From Enoplolaimus lenunculus (Eukaryota; Nematoda; Enoplea; Enoplida; Thoracostomopsidae), in assembly GCA_030248215.1 (NCBI GenBank), contig JASANG010002985.1, forward strand, positions 139,001-203,000: 64,000 bases of DNA, in the 5' to 3' direction. Every line of letters starts with the position of its first letter. Position 1 is the stretch's first letter. Of the stretch, positions 32,501 through 44,500 are shown piece by piece. A model generated the notes under the pieces. It was not told where the DNA came from. It did no database searches and saw nothing but the letters and a program-made list of their open reading frames with translations. Both the position numbers and the translations under genes were made by a program.

Positions 32501-32742
32501 GGCCCATGTATAGAACAGGGCCGAAACAGTAGTATAAGCATATACCCAAGCCTAAGCCTAAACCTAAGCGTATGGACGAGCCTATTACTAAACCTAAGCC
32601 TAAGCCTAAACCTAAGCGTATGGATGAGCCTATTCCTAAGCCTAAGCCTAAGCGTAAGCAAAAAAAATTAGTCTAAAGCTTAAACTGGCTCTATTTTAGC
32701 CCCTCCGGAAAACGATCCGGCCCTGTTCTATGCATGTGCCCG
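32501..32742. mobile_element. TTAGGC-carrying MITE flanked by a 30-bp direct repeat
   Basis: GGCCCATGTATAGAACAGG to CCCTGTTCTATGCATGTGCC. Outside it, 32471-32500 and 32743-32773 are the same 30-bp sequence (AACATCTTCG then TTTTGTGCTTTGACTGGAG) apart from two changes, much longer than the 8-bp duplications of the other copies. Confidence 0.85.
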
Positions 32743-32974
32743 AACATCTTCGCTTTTTGTGCTTTGACTGGAGCATAGCCAGGAGTTAAATTTGGCCGGG
32801 TATAACCGGATGTAACATAATCATTTTCAACAGATAAGATGTAGTCGGTTAATTATTTTAAACCGAGTTAATAGTGATATTTATCTTATTTTTTAATAAA
32901 TTTCGAACAGGATATTTCTACTCTATCCCCGCTGCTGTGTCTGCCCCTTAACCCAGACAAATATATTTATCGGG

Positions 32975-33240
32975 ATTGTAGTGACCCAAATATGAGGGGG
33001 GTCGCCATTTTGAGTCCCAGTCAATAGGAGTCTGTATGCTTTAATAAGAGTCCGTGAGCGGATAGAGTTCCTAAACCTTATTTAGAGTCCATAAATGTCA
33101 ATTATCCCTAATTGTAGCGCATAAATGACTCCAGAATCAAATAAAGTTGAATTCGAAACTTTAAAGCGTACTTAAGTTTCGAAAGTACATTCCTGAGTAT
33201 AACTTGGCATTATCGCTCAAGCTATTCACTTCCAGTGACT
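32975..33240. mobile_element. GTAGTGACCC foldback MITE, right end missing
   Basis: ATTGTAGTGACCCAAATATG, GAGTCCGTGAGCGGATAGAG and GGCATTATCGCTCAAGC, in the order seen at 52352. Confidence 0.65.
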
Positions 33241-33671
33241 GGTAAATTAATGTCCGGTCGCAGCCTGGTTTCACAATACTTCACAAGAGTCGAATAATTT
33301 TTTAATAAGAACTCATTTATACAGCTAAAAATTGACCCCTGAGATTAGGCTTTTATTTACACTTTAGTCTTAGGTTTCGACCTGAAACTTAAACCAGTCA
33401 GGTGAATTAGAATTATACGCAGGAGAAATATTGTAAATATAAACCAGAAAAAAGCCCAACCTAAAAGCCTGCTGTGTTTAGTGAATATTATAAAATTGAT
33501 AAAACGAAACTAAAATTATCAGTGCGCTAGTAACTGTAAGCTGTTTACTTTAAAAGCGCAGCAAATGCACTAAATGCAATTACTAAGCATTAACAGCAAA
33601 TGATGATATTTGACGTATATACGTCACTTTTAAAATCTTAGACTTCAATATAATGCTTACACAATATTCTT

Positions 33672-34153
33672 TAAACCTAAGGGTTGCCCTATACTATTGT
33701 TGACGTCCGGCGCAGTCCGTCACCCGTAACGCGCCGTCTATCACCGTGCATCGTCTGTACGGAGCCGTCCGTCGCCGTGCGTCACCCGTACGGCGTTTTG
33801 CGTCACCTTGCGGTGCCGTCCGTCACCGTGCGCTATTGTCCGTCACCGTACGGCATCCTACGCAAATAACTCACGTCCGATATGGTACGAACGTTAACGG
33901 ACGGCGCCCTACGGATGACGGACGACGCCCTACGGGTGATGGACGGCACCCTACAGGTGACGGACGGCGCCCTACAGGTGACGGACGGCGCCCTACATGT
34001 GACGGACGGCGCCCTACGGGTGACGGACGGCGCCCTACATGTGACGGACGGCGCCCTACGGGTGACGGACGGCGCCCTACGGGTGACGGACGCTGCCATA
34101 CCTGTGACGAACGGTGACGGACGACGCCGGACGTCGAGTATAGCGCAACCCTA
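33672..34153. mobile_element. GC-rich inverted-repeat element with 21-bp minisatellite
   Basis: Left AGGGTTGCCCTATACT with GACGTCCGGCG and right CGCCGGACGTCGAGTATAGC are inverted. Between them about eleven 21-bp units (GTGACGGACGGCGCCCTACGG type) occupy 33890-34095. Flanks AAACCTAA and AAAGCTAA may be a target duplication. Confidence 0.8.
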
Positions 34154-34262
34154 AAGCTAAAATTAACTATGAAAGATAGCATAAAAGACCCAATGCTATA
34201 ATAAGAAAACGTCAAGCTGTATATAAGTTCTGACACCAAATATTGCGGCTACGATATTTTTT

Positions 34263-37200
34263 TCATACGTCTTCATCTTCGCTAGAAGGACTCGATGGAT
34301 ACTGTTCTCGATGCCGAGACGAACCAGGGGACAGATGTGCACCCCCTATCTCGAGTCCTTTATCTTTGCTCGCATACCGGCTGGCAACAATTCGAAGAGG
34401 GGGTAATTGCTCTTGTTGTTGCTGTTGTCTCGGTTTCCCTTGTTTTCGTTTCTCTCTACTGTGTTGTCGGTGAGTTGACTGCTGTTTGCTTGTAGAAGGG
34501 CTTGGCTGTCTGGCTTGGAGGTCTCGTTTGGGCTCCATAGCGGGACTATGATATCGTGTTGGCCCTCTAGAAGTAGACGGACGGCCAGATCTAGGGATGG
34601 TAACTCTAGATTGTTCGATGTCTCTAAGTCTAGACGGAGTAGCGCGACGTTTTTGGTGCTTGGACTCGGACCCTTTTAGGCTGGGAGGGCGTGGACCACG
34701 AGGCCCTTGTTGAATTCCGCTTATGCTCGGTGTTGCCGGCGGCGCTGGAAGTTGTTGTGGTCGCAGTTGTGGAGTTGTTGGCTTTTGCCAAAAATCTTTT
34801 CTTACAGGCCAAGGTTTGTGTATGGGACCGGACGGTCTTTTTGGGGCCAGGCATTCGTGAATTGGCCTTTCGTTTCGTGGGGTAGCAAACACTGTGTGGG
34901 GGTCAGGGGTGAACGAAAGCCTTGAACGCGTGTCAAGGTTATAGGTTGTGAATTCACGGTCCAAAACCTTTTGAGTATATCCGACGGTCAGTGGAAACGC
35001 GGTGTACTGAAAAAAGTTACAAGTTCTGTTTAACATATGTACAATGACGTCATTGTGACAATTTGTCGCCTGTCATCTCTTGTCGACCCCGTCAACTCGT
35101 CGACGCGTAAGAATACGCCTAAGCGTAAGAATGAGCATATTTCTAAGCTTAAGCTTAAGCCTAAGCCTAAGCCAAGCAAAAAAATTAATCTAAAGCATAA
35201 GCTTACTCTATTGCAGTCCCACAGAAAAACGTTCCGCTCCTGATCTTCACATGGGCCATATCACCCGTGACCTCGTTGTATAGAAATTCTTGTATCCACC
35301 GCTAACAGTTAACACTCTGTACTAACCAGATAAATCTACATTTCGTCACCCGACAACTTGTCGCCCAACAATGTCCTACAGCCTATGACCAAATCTAAGC
35401 ATAAGTGTAATCCTAAACCTAACGTAGAAAAGCCTAAGCAAAACAATGGTCGACGAAGTGTCGAGTCGATGAAATTTTAAATTCAATCAGTTGTCACACG
35501 ACGAGTTGTTGGTCGACGAATTATCGCGATTGCTTACCAGAAACATATCACTGGACCATTTGGCGTAGCAAACAGTACACGGAATTTTACCAGCTAATGT
35601 TGTCTTATATCCAATAACGTGCGAGAACCATTTTAACGCGACGAAACTGTCTATAAATTGAAAAAAAATAGATTTTTAAAATTTAGAAATGTTTCAACCC
35701 AGGCCTAATTTTGAAAATAATACAAATTTCAATCGGTCAACTCGATCGTAACGGTCATTTTTTTACTTTTTCTCACAATTTCGTTAAAAGTTGTGACCCT
35801 TGTAAAGATCAGTGGCGGAACGGTTGTTTATGGGACAAGAGAAGAGTTAACTTAAGCTTTAGACTAGTTTGTTGGCTTGGCTTAGGCTTAGGCTTCGGCT
35901 TAGGCTTAGACTTCGCTTAGGCTTAGGAATATGCTCATTCTTACGCTTCGGCCTAGGCTTAGGCTTAGGAATATGATCATTCTTACGCTTAGCTTATGCT
36001 TAGGCTTCGGCTTAGGCTTAGGAATACGCTCATTCTTACGCTTAGGTTTAGGCTTAGGCATAGGAATATGCTCATTCTTACGCTTCGGCCTAGGCCTAGG
36101 CTTAGGAATATGCTCATTCTTACGCTTAGGCCTATGCTTAGGCTTAGGCTTAGGCTTAGGAATATACTTTATAATACTGTTCGGCCCCAGTTCTTTACAC
36201 TTGCCAAAACTTTTGAAGCATGAAAATTTTAAACCCATATTTGCAAAAAATTTTAGAATTTGAAGTCTAGAATTCAAGACATATATGTCAAGAGTCTATA
36301 CTAAGTCAAAATTGTCTGACATTTCAGAAACTGCTTTTACATAAAAGGTAAGTTGTGGTAAGCGTAAATGTATTTATTCATACAAACTGTCACCTCGTCT
36401 ACTCACTATGCAAAAGGGTGGCAAAAAACTTTACAGGGGTATGCAACGGTTTCCACTTATAACCGATTTTGACGCTGGGTGTAAACGGATAGTAAAAATA
36501 GCAGAGAATCAAAATAACGGAAATCGAAAAATTATATTAAGTATAAAAACTTCAAATTTCATTGTTTTGTGCAATATTCGGGCTCATGTCGACCTGGGAA
36601 TTCCAAAAAGAAATATAACTCGACTGGAATATCATTCGAGAAATTTTTTTCTTGATTTGTCCAATTTTCACATAACCATGTGGTGAGCGACAACACTGTA
36701 AATTTCAGTGAATTGATTTTAACTCAGAATGACTTGAATTACTCAGTCTGAGTTAGGACTATCATAAGTTAAAATTTTGAGTTGATTCAATTCATTCTGT
36801 GTTAATTCATCAACTCACCGCGAGTCAATTCAACTTAGATTGAGAATGAACTCAACTCACAGTGAGTTTAAATTTTAACTGATATTAATTCAGAAATAAC
36901 CAACTCGCTAGCTGAACTGATTAATCAACTCATTGAAATTTACAGTGAAGTTGCAAGTCGTCGAGTTGTCGAACGACGAGTTGTCGAGCGACGAGTTGTC
37001 GAACGACGAGTTGTCGAGCGACGAGTTGTCGAGCGACGAGTTGTCGAGCGACGAGTTGTCGAGCGAAAAATTGTTTCGAATATCGGCAAAAATTAGTACC
37101 ATTAATATCATCCATTCCTTCAACAGTTGGTCGATTCACTGTTTGCGCAATAATATTTGGAATATCAGCGTAGTCTGTAAAGTAAGCCGGTCTATATTGA

Positions 37201-38020
37201 CGTGCTCGTTCACGTGAGTAATGTTGTTGCATAATATGTTGCACTTTGCGATGTGTGACACGAATTTTTTTCTTATTTCGATCCAAAAGTTGCTGTAAAA
37301 TTGAACATAAAAAATTGATTCACACAACGCCTAGTTTTTGCAGCAAAAAACTTGCACGTGCAACTTGCGTGTGCAAGTTTGGTCACAAAGCAGCCTTTGA
37401 AGTTCTTGCAGCTGCAAATGATTCACTGGAATTCATGCTATTGAATTTAATTCGCACTGGTGAACACAGTTGCAAGTCGCTTGAATTTCTTGCACCTGCA
37501 GTTTGATTGGTCAATCGGAATGTTCCTTTGAAAATATATACTTGCAACTGTAAATGTTTCATGCCAGTTGCAGTTGCGAGTTCTTGTTGCAAAAACTTGC
37601 ACGTGTGAATGGACCTTAAGTTTACGCCGGATCAAAGACGGTCACTCCGGCATTGTGCCTCAGAACAGAGATCAGAACCAAAATTTTGTACTAAGGATTA
37701 GCACTAAAATTGTGTTCTTCTCGTTTGCTTCGCCCGCGATATATTTCACATTATAATATCCGAGTTTTATATGAATTTCGGAATTAACCACAGTCTAATT
37801 TTAATTTTATTTAAAAATGCCAGATACCCATTTTACGACTGACTAAGTTGTCAAAAACCCTTGACTTTTAGCTCAAATACAGGCGCCATTGAAAACGAAC
37901 CCCAATTAATTTTTCATACGCAACATCCCAAATTGGTCTGATTTCTTCGCGTTCAGACTGTTGACGCCTCATCAAAGCTTTTTTTGATTCAACGTTCTTT
38001 TTGCTTCCTGTACTTCTCAT
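34263..38020 (-). CDS. unrecognised paralogue A, four exons, complete
   Basis: Exons 37901-38020 (ATG at 38020), 37100-37292, 35538-35650 and 34263-35006 give 1170 nt, 389 residues. Phases 0, 1, 0 are the same as in the paralogue at 40843-48302. The conserved part is about 160 residues: IWDVAYEKLIG, a basic helix RVTHRKVQHIMQQHY, PAYFTDYADIPNIIAQT, then FSHVIGYKTTLAGKIPCTVC with a CxxC pair. The last 230 residues are Pro/Gln/Ser/Arg-rich, probably disordered, ending in an acidic SSEDEDV. No known domain is recognised; RNA- or DNA-binding is possible from the charge but is a guess. A 15-bp repeat abuts the donor of exon 2. Confidence 0.72.
35106..35257. mobile_element. TTAGGC-carrying MITE, left end missing
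   Basis: CCTAAGCGTAAGAATGAGC onward to GATCTTCACATGGGCC. Its left side is replaced by GTCGAC-rich sequence (GTCGACCCCGTCAACTCGTC). Third intron of paralogue A. Confidence 0.7.
35797..36206. mobile_element. TTAGGC-carrying MITE with internal minisatellite
   Basis: CCTTGTAAAGATCAGTGGCGG to GGCCCCAGTTCTTTACACTTG. Six to seven internal units combine TTAGGCTTAGGAATATGC with TCATTCTTACGC. Second intron of paralogue A. Confidence 0.85.
36694..36947. mobile_element. CACTGTAAATTCCA-family MITE, whole
   Basis: ACACTGTAAATTTCAGTGAA to CATTGAAATTTACAGTGAA. Confidence 0.8.
36950..37075. repeat. 15-bp minisatellite (GACGAGTTGTCGAGC), about eight copies
   Basis: Regular units alternate GAGCGAC and GAACGAC. 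It lies directly downstream of the exon 2 donor of paralogue A and stays open in the exon's frame, so intron retention would add VARQL repeats. Related words occur at 35455-35530. Confidence 0.9.
37330..37616. mobile_element. TTGCACGTGTGAA foldback MITE
   Basis: TGCAGCAAAAAACTTGCACG to AAAACTTGCACGTGTGAATGG inverted. First intron of paralogue A. Confidence 0.75.
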
Positions 38021-38289
38021 TTTTGCCGCTGGTTTTGTCAAATATTACAGTTTTGAAAGCTGGTTAAAATTATATTACGAAATTATGAAATATAAAATAT
38101 ATACGAGTGAACGAAAAATATTAAAAATCACAAAATACTATTTGAGATATCTTGTCTTTATTCTGCCGGAGAATTTTGGTAACTTAATTACTTATATAAA
38201 TGTATGTATATATGTATATATATATTTATACATAAACTTTTCAAGAAAGTAATGAGAAGTCGGAAAAATGACATAAAATCCAGAGTGCA

Positions 38290-38462
38290 TGATGATACAA
38301 AATGTACCACCGGACGTTGCGTTTTGGCTGACCCCTTCTTATTTAGAGGGCTGGTCACTGTCACATGCAATAGCCCTAAATTATACTAAAACCGTGCATT
38401 TTTGTTGCAGGATACATTCAGTGCCATGGTTCGCGCAGGTTGTGCCCCCTCTAAAGAAGGGA
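38290..38462. mobile_element. MITE, GTACC...GTTGCGTTTTGG family
   Basis: AAAATGTACCACCGGACGTT with CGTTTTGGCTGACCCC at the left, and CTCTAAAGAAGGGATTTTG then GTACCATGA at the right. Relatives at 396 and 9961. Confidence 0.5.
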
Positions 38463-38493
38463 TTTTGTACCATGAGGACCCATAACCCATCGT

Positions 38494-38801
38494 CAAGGCG
38501 CAACCGGAATTTCGGTTCCGGCATTTTTTCACCTTCCGGTTCCGGTAAATTTTTACCGGAATTAAAAATTCCTGTATTAAAATTTGGCCGCTGGAAGTTA
38601 AGATATTTTACTAAAAATGACGATAAAAATTAAATAGATATTATTAGTGTAGTATATAAACCTTGAATATCGCCGAATATAAACCGTTGAAGGTAGGTTT
38701 TGCTTACAGCAAATTAAAATGAATCTTTCGGTGGCATGTATTTTTCATGTTTTCAAATTCCGGTTGCGGTTCCGGTAAATTGTAATTCCGGTTGCACCAT
38801 G
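38494..38801. mobile_element. hAT-like MITE, GGTGCAACCGG family
   Basis: CAAGGCGCAACCGGAATTTCG to AATTCCGGTTGCACCATG. Flanking 8-mers CCCATCGT and CCCACTGT. Rich in TTCCGGTTCCGGTAAA. The younger copy is at 58835. Confidence 0.8.
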
Positions 38802-40147
38802 CCCACTGTGACCATGGGTAGCAGCGCGCGACCGGATATCCGTCTTCAGCTCCGGCTCCGGCAAAAATCGACATCCGGCTGCGGCTCTGATATTTTACCT
38901 TGCTGGATATTATTTTTAAAAAAAACTTCAAAAAATTTATACCGTCATTCGTATTTATGAGAAGAACCATCAAACTGATTAACTAACTTTTACATATTTT
39001 TCCTGTCACACATAAAATGTAAATGTTTGCATGTGTTGCAGTGTACGTTCACACTCTTTATTGGATAACAATAAACGCTGGAAAACCTAATGCAGATGAC
39101 GAGTGTGATTTTAGTTTCGTAAGAGAACATGTCTCAGCCATATTTCCGTTATTCCTAAGGCTAAACAATAACTTCAGCGTGTCAGCGTGAAAATGTGTCA
39201 ATAAATAAGGCGAAATCTAAACAAAAAGTAATAGCCTTAATTTCTAGATTGGCGTGGGCGGAGACCAGCCATGAAAAGTCTCGGTCGACTTTTCATCATA
39301 ACCGAAAAAAATCAAAATTTGCAAAATAGATTAATTTCTAATAGGTTTTCCATAATTCATTGTGGCTTGCAAAGTTTTTTGTGTTTTTTCATAACATCTG
39401 CTTATAATATTTGTGTAACTTTGAAAATTCATAGATTCAAAGCGAAATTTTATTCATCAGGCATCTCTTGCTTCAACGATATTAACTTGTGCTTTTTTAC
39501 ACGTTTACCAGCATTTGTTGAACCTTTGACTTCTGGAGTCTGTTTCAAACCACCGAGATTCAAGAAACCGATTCCTGATAACTACCGAGACTTGCTGAGA
39601 CTGAGACAGAGCCTACCATCCCTGTTCTTAGCCCACATCTATTTTAGGGTATATACCTACGGAAAACTATATGCCCTTAAAAGGAACATGGGCCGAACGA
39701 ATGTTGCAACTGCATGCAATGCTACAAAAACATAGAATAGTGGAACAGGGTCGTTGTTAAGGTGTTAAACATGAATCGGCGAGAGATGTTAAACTTTGTC
39801 AGCGTAAACACCTTGTGTACCTTAAGCCACAGTGGGAAGAATTGTAAGCTACGTTCTGATATTTAAATGCAATCAATGAAGTTTAAATTCATTATCCGGT
39901 TGCGGCTTCCGCCCGATATGAGATTATCCGGCTCCGGCTCCGTTAGTTTTTGTATTGACCCACAACCCATGTCCCGTTGACCAATTTCGAACACTGTACC
40001 GCTGACTATGCTGCGCTAAAGCATTAGAACCGCTGAATTCAGCTCGTCGAAATCTATAAGGCTACTTTTCAATTTATGCTTAAGTCGTCCATGTTCCATA
40101 CATTCGCATGGAGTTCGCTGAAGCGCTATAGCTTTACTTTATAATCA
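38802..40147. other. intergenic, mostly unassigned; one possible terminal exon
   Basis: Only fragments of TTCCGG repeats at 38815-38900 and 39890-39950. On the minus strand 39452-39560 can be read as GLKQTPEVKGSTNAGKRVKK and KHKLISLKQEMPDE before a stop that overlaps AATAAA, behind an AAACAG acceptor. No partner exon found, so its status is unclear. Confidence 0.3.
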
Positions 40148-40293
40148 CTTCCAGAGATCAGTTCAGAGTGGAATGAGTTGATTACAAAACGAGTTCAACA
40201 ATTCAGAATTCTGAGTTCTGAGAGACCTAATTCAGATCAGTGATTCAATTTTATTCTAAACTTAAAATTAATTCATTACAATTTACAGTGTGG
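40148..40293. mobile_element. CACTGTAAATTCCA-family MITE, right part
   Basis: TTCTGAGTTCTGAGAGACC to CATTACAATTTACAGTGTGG. Left end degenerate. Confidence 0.55.
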
Positions 40294-40407
40294 CGAAAAG
40301 GTTACAATCATTAAATGTCACATTTCACAATAGTATAATCCTAGGTTGTGTCATTCCGTTGTGTTGGCAATTGAGATTTTTATTTTCTTGAAACAGGAAG
40401 AGGGTAA

Positions 40408-40702
40408 AAACCCACTCACACGTGCAAGTTGTTGAGCGAAAACTCGCAGCTGCAACCAGCACGAAATATTTGCAGCTGCAACCAGCACGAAATATTTGCA
40501 GCAGCAAGTATTTTCAAAGGAACATAAAAATTCAAGCGGCAGGCAACTGCGTTCACAGGTGCGAATTAAATTCAACAGCATGAATTCCAGTGAATAATTT
40601 GCAGCTACAAGAACTTCAAAGCTACTTTGCGACCAAATTTGCACATGTAAGTTGCCTGTGCAAGTTTTTGCTGCAAAAACTTGCACGTGTGAATAGGGCT
40701 TA
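40408..40702. mobile_element. TTGCACGTGTGAA foldback MITE, whole
   Basis: CCCACTCACACGTGCAAG to CTTGCACGTGTGAATAGGG. An internal direct repeat CAGCTGCAACCAGCACGAAA occurs twice near 40450. Confidence 0.75.
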
Positions 40703-40800
40703 AAGATTTTTTCAGTTAGATTTTATGTTTCTACGATAGCAAAAACTGCAGTTGATACCTCACCGCGGCAAAGTTTATTCTAGATTCATATTTTAAATAT

Positions 40801-40806
40801 TTTATT
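40801..40806 (-). terminator. polyadenylation signal AATAAA of paralogue B
   Basis: AATAAA on the minus strand, about 36 bases past the stop codon at 40843. Confidence 0.6.
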
Positions 40807-40842
40807 GCACCTAAAACACCAATCACATTTTTCTTATTTTAA

Positions 40843-41465
40843 CTATTTTTTCTTTCGTTTCTTTCGTTTTTTCTTCTTCGGCATAAGCGGCGGCAGGAAC
40901 GGTATTTCTTCTTCGTCATCTTCCGTTGATGTTTCTCGTTCTTTTGTATCGTCGGTCGCTTGTTTTGATGTTCCTGGCCGCTGGCGATCATCATGTGCGA
41001 TTGGTTTGCCTGTCAAACTTGACGATTCTTCAAATTCTACGCTTCCTTGTCTGGCTTTTCCTTTGTAGGGACCCTCTTCGCGTTCCAAGGACAGCAAATA
41101 ATCCTCAAAGGCGCTATGGTACGAATCAGGGGTACTGCTGCCAGAGGGCATAGAATGATAATCAGTGCTGGATTCGTCATCAGAGGATTCATATTTACCC
41201 GGGATGTGGCGTTCAACTTTAGGTTCAACGGCAGGTTGAAATTGCCGTCCAACGTAAGGCATCAATTCAGGCTCAGCGTGGTACTGTGGATCGGCTACGA
41301 TATCTGTTCGAGTATCAACTTCTGGATCGAAAATGATTAGATTTTCCATGTACAGTAGGTCGTGTTTGTGTGGTTCGCTGACTGGACGTGCTTCGAACTG
41401 AAAATAAAACAAAAATAATAATCAAAATAACTATATAATAGTATGGTAATAATAATAACAACAAC

Positions 41466-41499
<34 letters not shown>

Positions 41500-41511
41500 G
41501 TAATAATAATG

Positions 41512-41564
<53 letters not shown>

Positions 41565-44500
41565 TATAATTATAATAACACTAATAAATGTAAACAACAA
41601 CAAAAAGTTTATTAGGATAAATGTTTCAAAACTGTCCTACTAAATTTGCCATTTTCATCAATTCCTTCACAATTCAAAATGTTTACCCAAACCAAAAATA
41701 TTTGGGAAGGCAAAACAAATGTTAGGAGCCCTAAAAGTGAAGACTCTAATGCGGGGTTCACGTTATAACTGGGGCAGCTTGGGACACGTTTTGTCCAAGT
41801 TGATTCGACGTCAACATAAAATTTTGTGATCCGAATAGCGGTTATGTAGACAAAATGTGAATGTCACATGACATTGACTTACAAATCAGTGATCTCAAGC
41901 GATCATCGTATACAAATAGCCATTTGCCATATGATACTGCTAGACATTTATGCGAATATCATATGATATTTCAAAATTCTACTAAATATCATATGATATT
42001 ATGCAGGACAATGGAATTTGTGAGCGCTAATAAAACAGTAAAAAGTCAGATAATGCCACATTGAATGATTTCGAAAGTTGAATTAGCTTCTACGTTTTTG
42101 GTTCTCGCTGAATTTTTCCCAAAATATATTCCTAAGTACAAACAATTTAAATTTCAAATTTTAGTATCATATGACATTCTACAGGACAATCAAGTTAGTT
42201 TACGAGAACTTTGCAGACATTTTCAAACATATCATATGATACTCGCAGAAAATGTTTGGAATATCATATGATATTGCAGTACAAACAGTAGATGTCGCAT
42301 CAGGATAGCAGACAATTCAAATTTTTTGAATCTGATTGCGGATAGAGGATCAGACAAAATGTTACCAGCTATAGTCATAGGGACAAAACGTGTTCCGTGC
42401 TGCCCCAGTCATAACGTGAACCCCGCATAAAATTAATAGCTTCCAACAGGGAATCAACAAAAAGATAGAGTATACAGAATGTATCCAGTTGCATACTCCT
42501 GTCATAGAGTAATCATTCAATCCTGGTAAAAAATATCGTTACACAATTGTTTACCAGTCCTGGTTCAGGCATCAAATATAATACCAAACAGTATCGACAT
42601 TCACTAATGCTTGCGCTTCTTTCTTCATATCCAATTACGAATGGAAATTGTTTCACAGCGATTATTTTTCCTATAAAATTTTCGGCCAATGTAAAGAACA
42701 AGGGCGGAACAGTATTACAAGCGTATTCCTAAGCCTAAGCCTAAGCCTAAACCTAAGCCTAAGCCTAAGCCTACACGGCAAAAAATGGTGAGTCAAATTG
42801 ACTCCCTCCGAAATAGGCTCTACGGGACTACACAAACTGAGTCAAATTCAACTCCGCCAGAGTCAAACGTGCGACTAAGTGAGTCGAATTTGACTCTGGC
42901 GGAGTCTAATTTGACTCAATTTGTGTAGTCCCGTATAGCCTATTTCAGAGGGAGTCAATTTGACTCACCATTTTTTGCAGTGTAAGCGTAAGAATGGACT
43001 GATAATCTGTTGACCGAGTTCGAAACCTTCTGGGAACGTGCCTCATTTTCAATTGTTAACTCAAAACTAAAAACCGTCCTACCCTAGACTACCCAACTTA
43101 TCACAATTCCGGGCAGGGGCATCGGTCGGTGGGCTTGCTAGATAGAGCTTTATAACTGCCGGCATCGTTTTCTACGTCCAAAACTACACTAGATAACTTG
43201 TTTTCGAACACCTACTGCCATTATTTGATGAAAAACAAACAATTGAAATTTCAAAAATATGACCCCGTGTGGCCCCAAAACTGTGTACTGACTGTACGTA
43301 AAGTGGTGTGTTGTGGTTTTTTGTCGGACTATAACTTGTTACGAAATGGCCTAAAACTAACGTCGTTTGCATTTTCAATAGGTTTTCGAACCCGCTGATT
43401 TCATTCCACGCATCCATTTTGCTCTACGTCCGATATTTAAAGTGCTACAGAATAGATGCCTTTAAAGGCATCTATTCTGAATCTCAGTGGGCTTGCAAGA
43501 TAGAGCTTTCTAATCGCCGGCATCGTTTTCTACGTCCAAAACTACACTAGATAAGTTGTTTTTGAACACCTACTACCATTATTTGATGAAAAACAAACAA
43601 TTAAAATTTGAAAAATATGACCCCATATGGCCCCAAACTGTGTACTGACTGTACGTAAAGTGGTGTGTTGTGGTTCTTTGTCGGACTATAACTTGTTACC
43701 AAATGGCCTAAAACTAACGTCGTTTGCATTTTTAGTAGGTTTTCGACCCCGCTGATTTCATTGCACGCATCCATTTTGCTCTATACCCAATACTTAAAGT
43801 GCTACAGAATAGATGCCTTTAAAGGCATCTATTCTGAAACTCGGTGGGCTTGCTAGATAGAGCTTTATAATTGCCGGCATCGTTTTCTACGTCCAAAACT
43901 ACACTAGATAACTTGTTTTCGAACACCTACTGCCATTATTTGATGAAAAACAAACAATTGAAATTTCAAAAATATGACCCCGTATGGCCCCAAAACTGTG
44001 TACTGACTGTACGTAAAGTGGTGTGTTGTGGTTTTTTGTCGGACTATAACTTGTTACGAAATGGCCTAAAACTAACGTCGTTTGCATTTTCAATAGGTTT
44101 TCGACCCCGCTGATTTCATTCCACGCATCCATTTTGCTCTACGTCCGATATTTAAAGTGCTACAGAATAGATGCCTTTAAAGGCATCTATTCTGAATCTC
44201 AGTGGGCTTGCAAGATACAGCTTTCTAATTGCCGGCATCGTTTTCTACGTCCAAAACTACACTAGATAACTTGTTTTTGAACACCTACTACCATTATTTG
44301 ATGAAAAACAAACAATTAAAATTTCAGAAATATGACCCCATATGGCCCCAAACTGTGTACTGACTGTACGTAAAGTGGTGTGTTGTGGTTTTTTGTCGGA
44401 CTATAACTTGTTACCAAATGGCCTAAAACTAACGTCGTTTGCATTTTTAGTAGGTTTTCGAACCCGCTGATTTCATTGCACGCATCCATTTTGCTCTATA

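Noticed and set aside
3229-36206. CRISPR-like interpretation of the short regular repeats
   Set aside because: Units are contiguous or MITE-internal with no unique spacers, and the window is eukaryotic.
36408-36686. 92-residue plus-strand frame
   Set aside because: Overlaps a TTTCCGTTATT-type repeat (GGGTGTAAACGG, AATAACGGAAA), and the product has no recognisable motif.
38001-38252. 83-residue plus-strand frame starting MLPVLLIFAAGF
   Set aside because: Antisense to the first exon of paralogue A and runs into AT-rich simple sequence; the minus-strand exon is supported by its paralogue.
39271-39735. 154-residue plus-strand frame
   Set aside because: Cysteine and Phe rich without motif. The minus strand over part of it looks more like a terminal exon.
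41337-41643. Poly-Ile frames
   Set aside because: Translation of the AAT microsatellite.
43184-44132. Repeated 66-80 residue frames in the 358-bp satellite
   Set aside because: They repeat with the satellite and have no splice or domain support.
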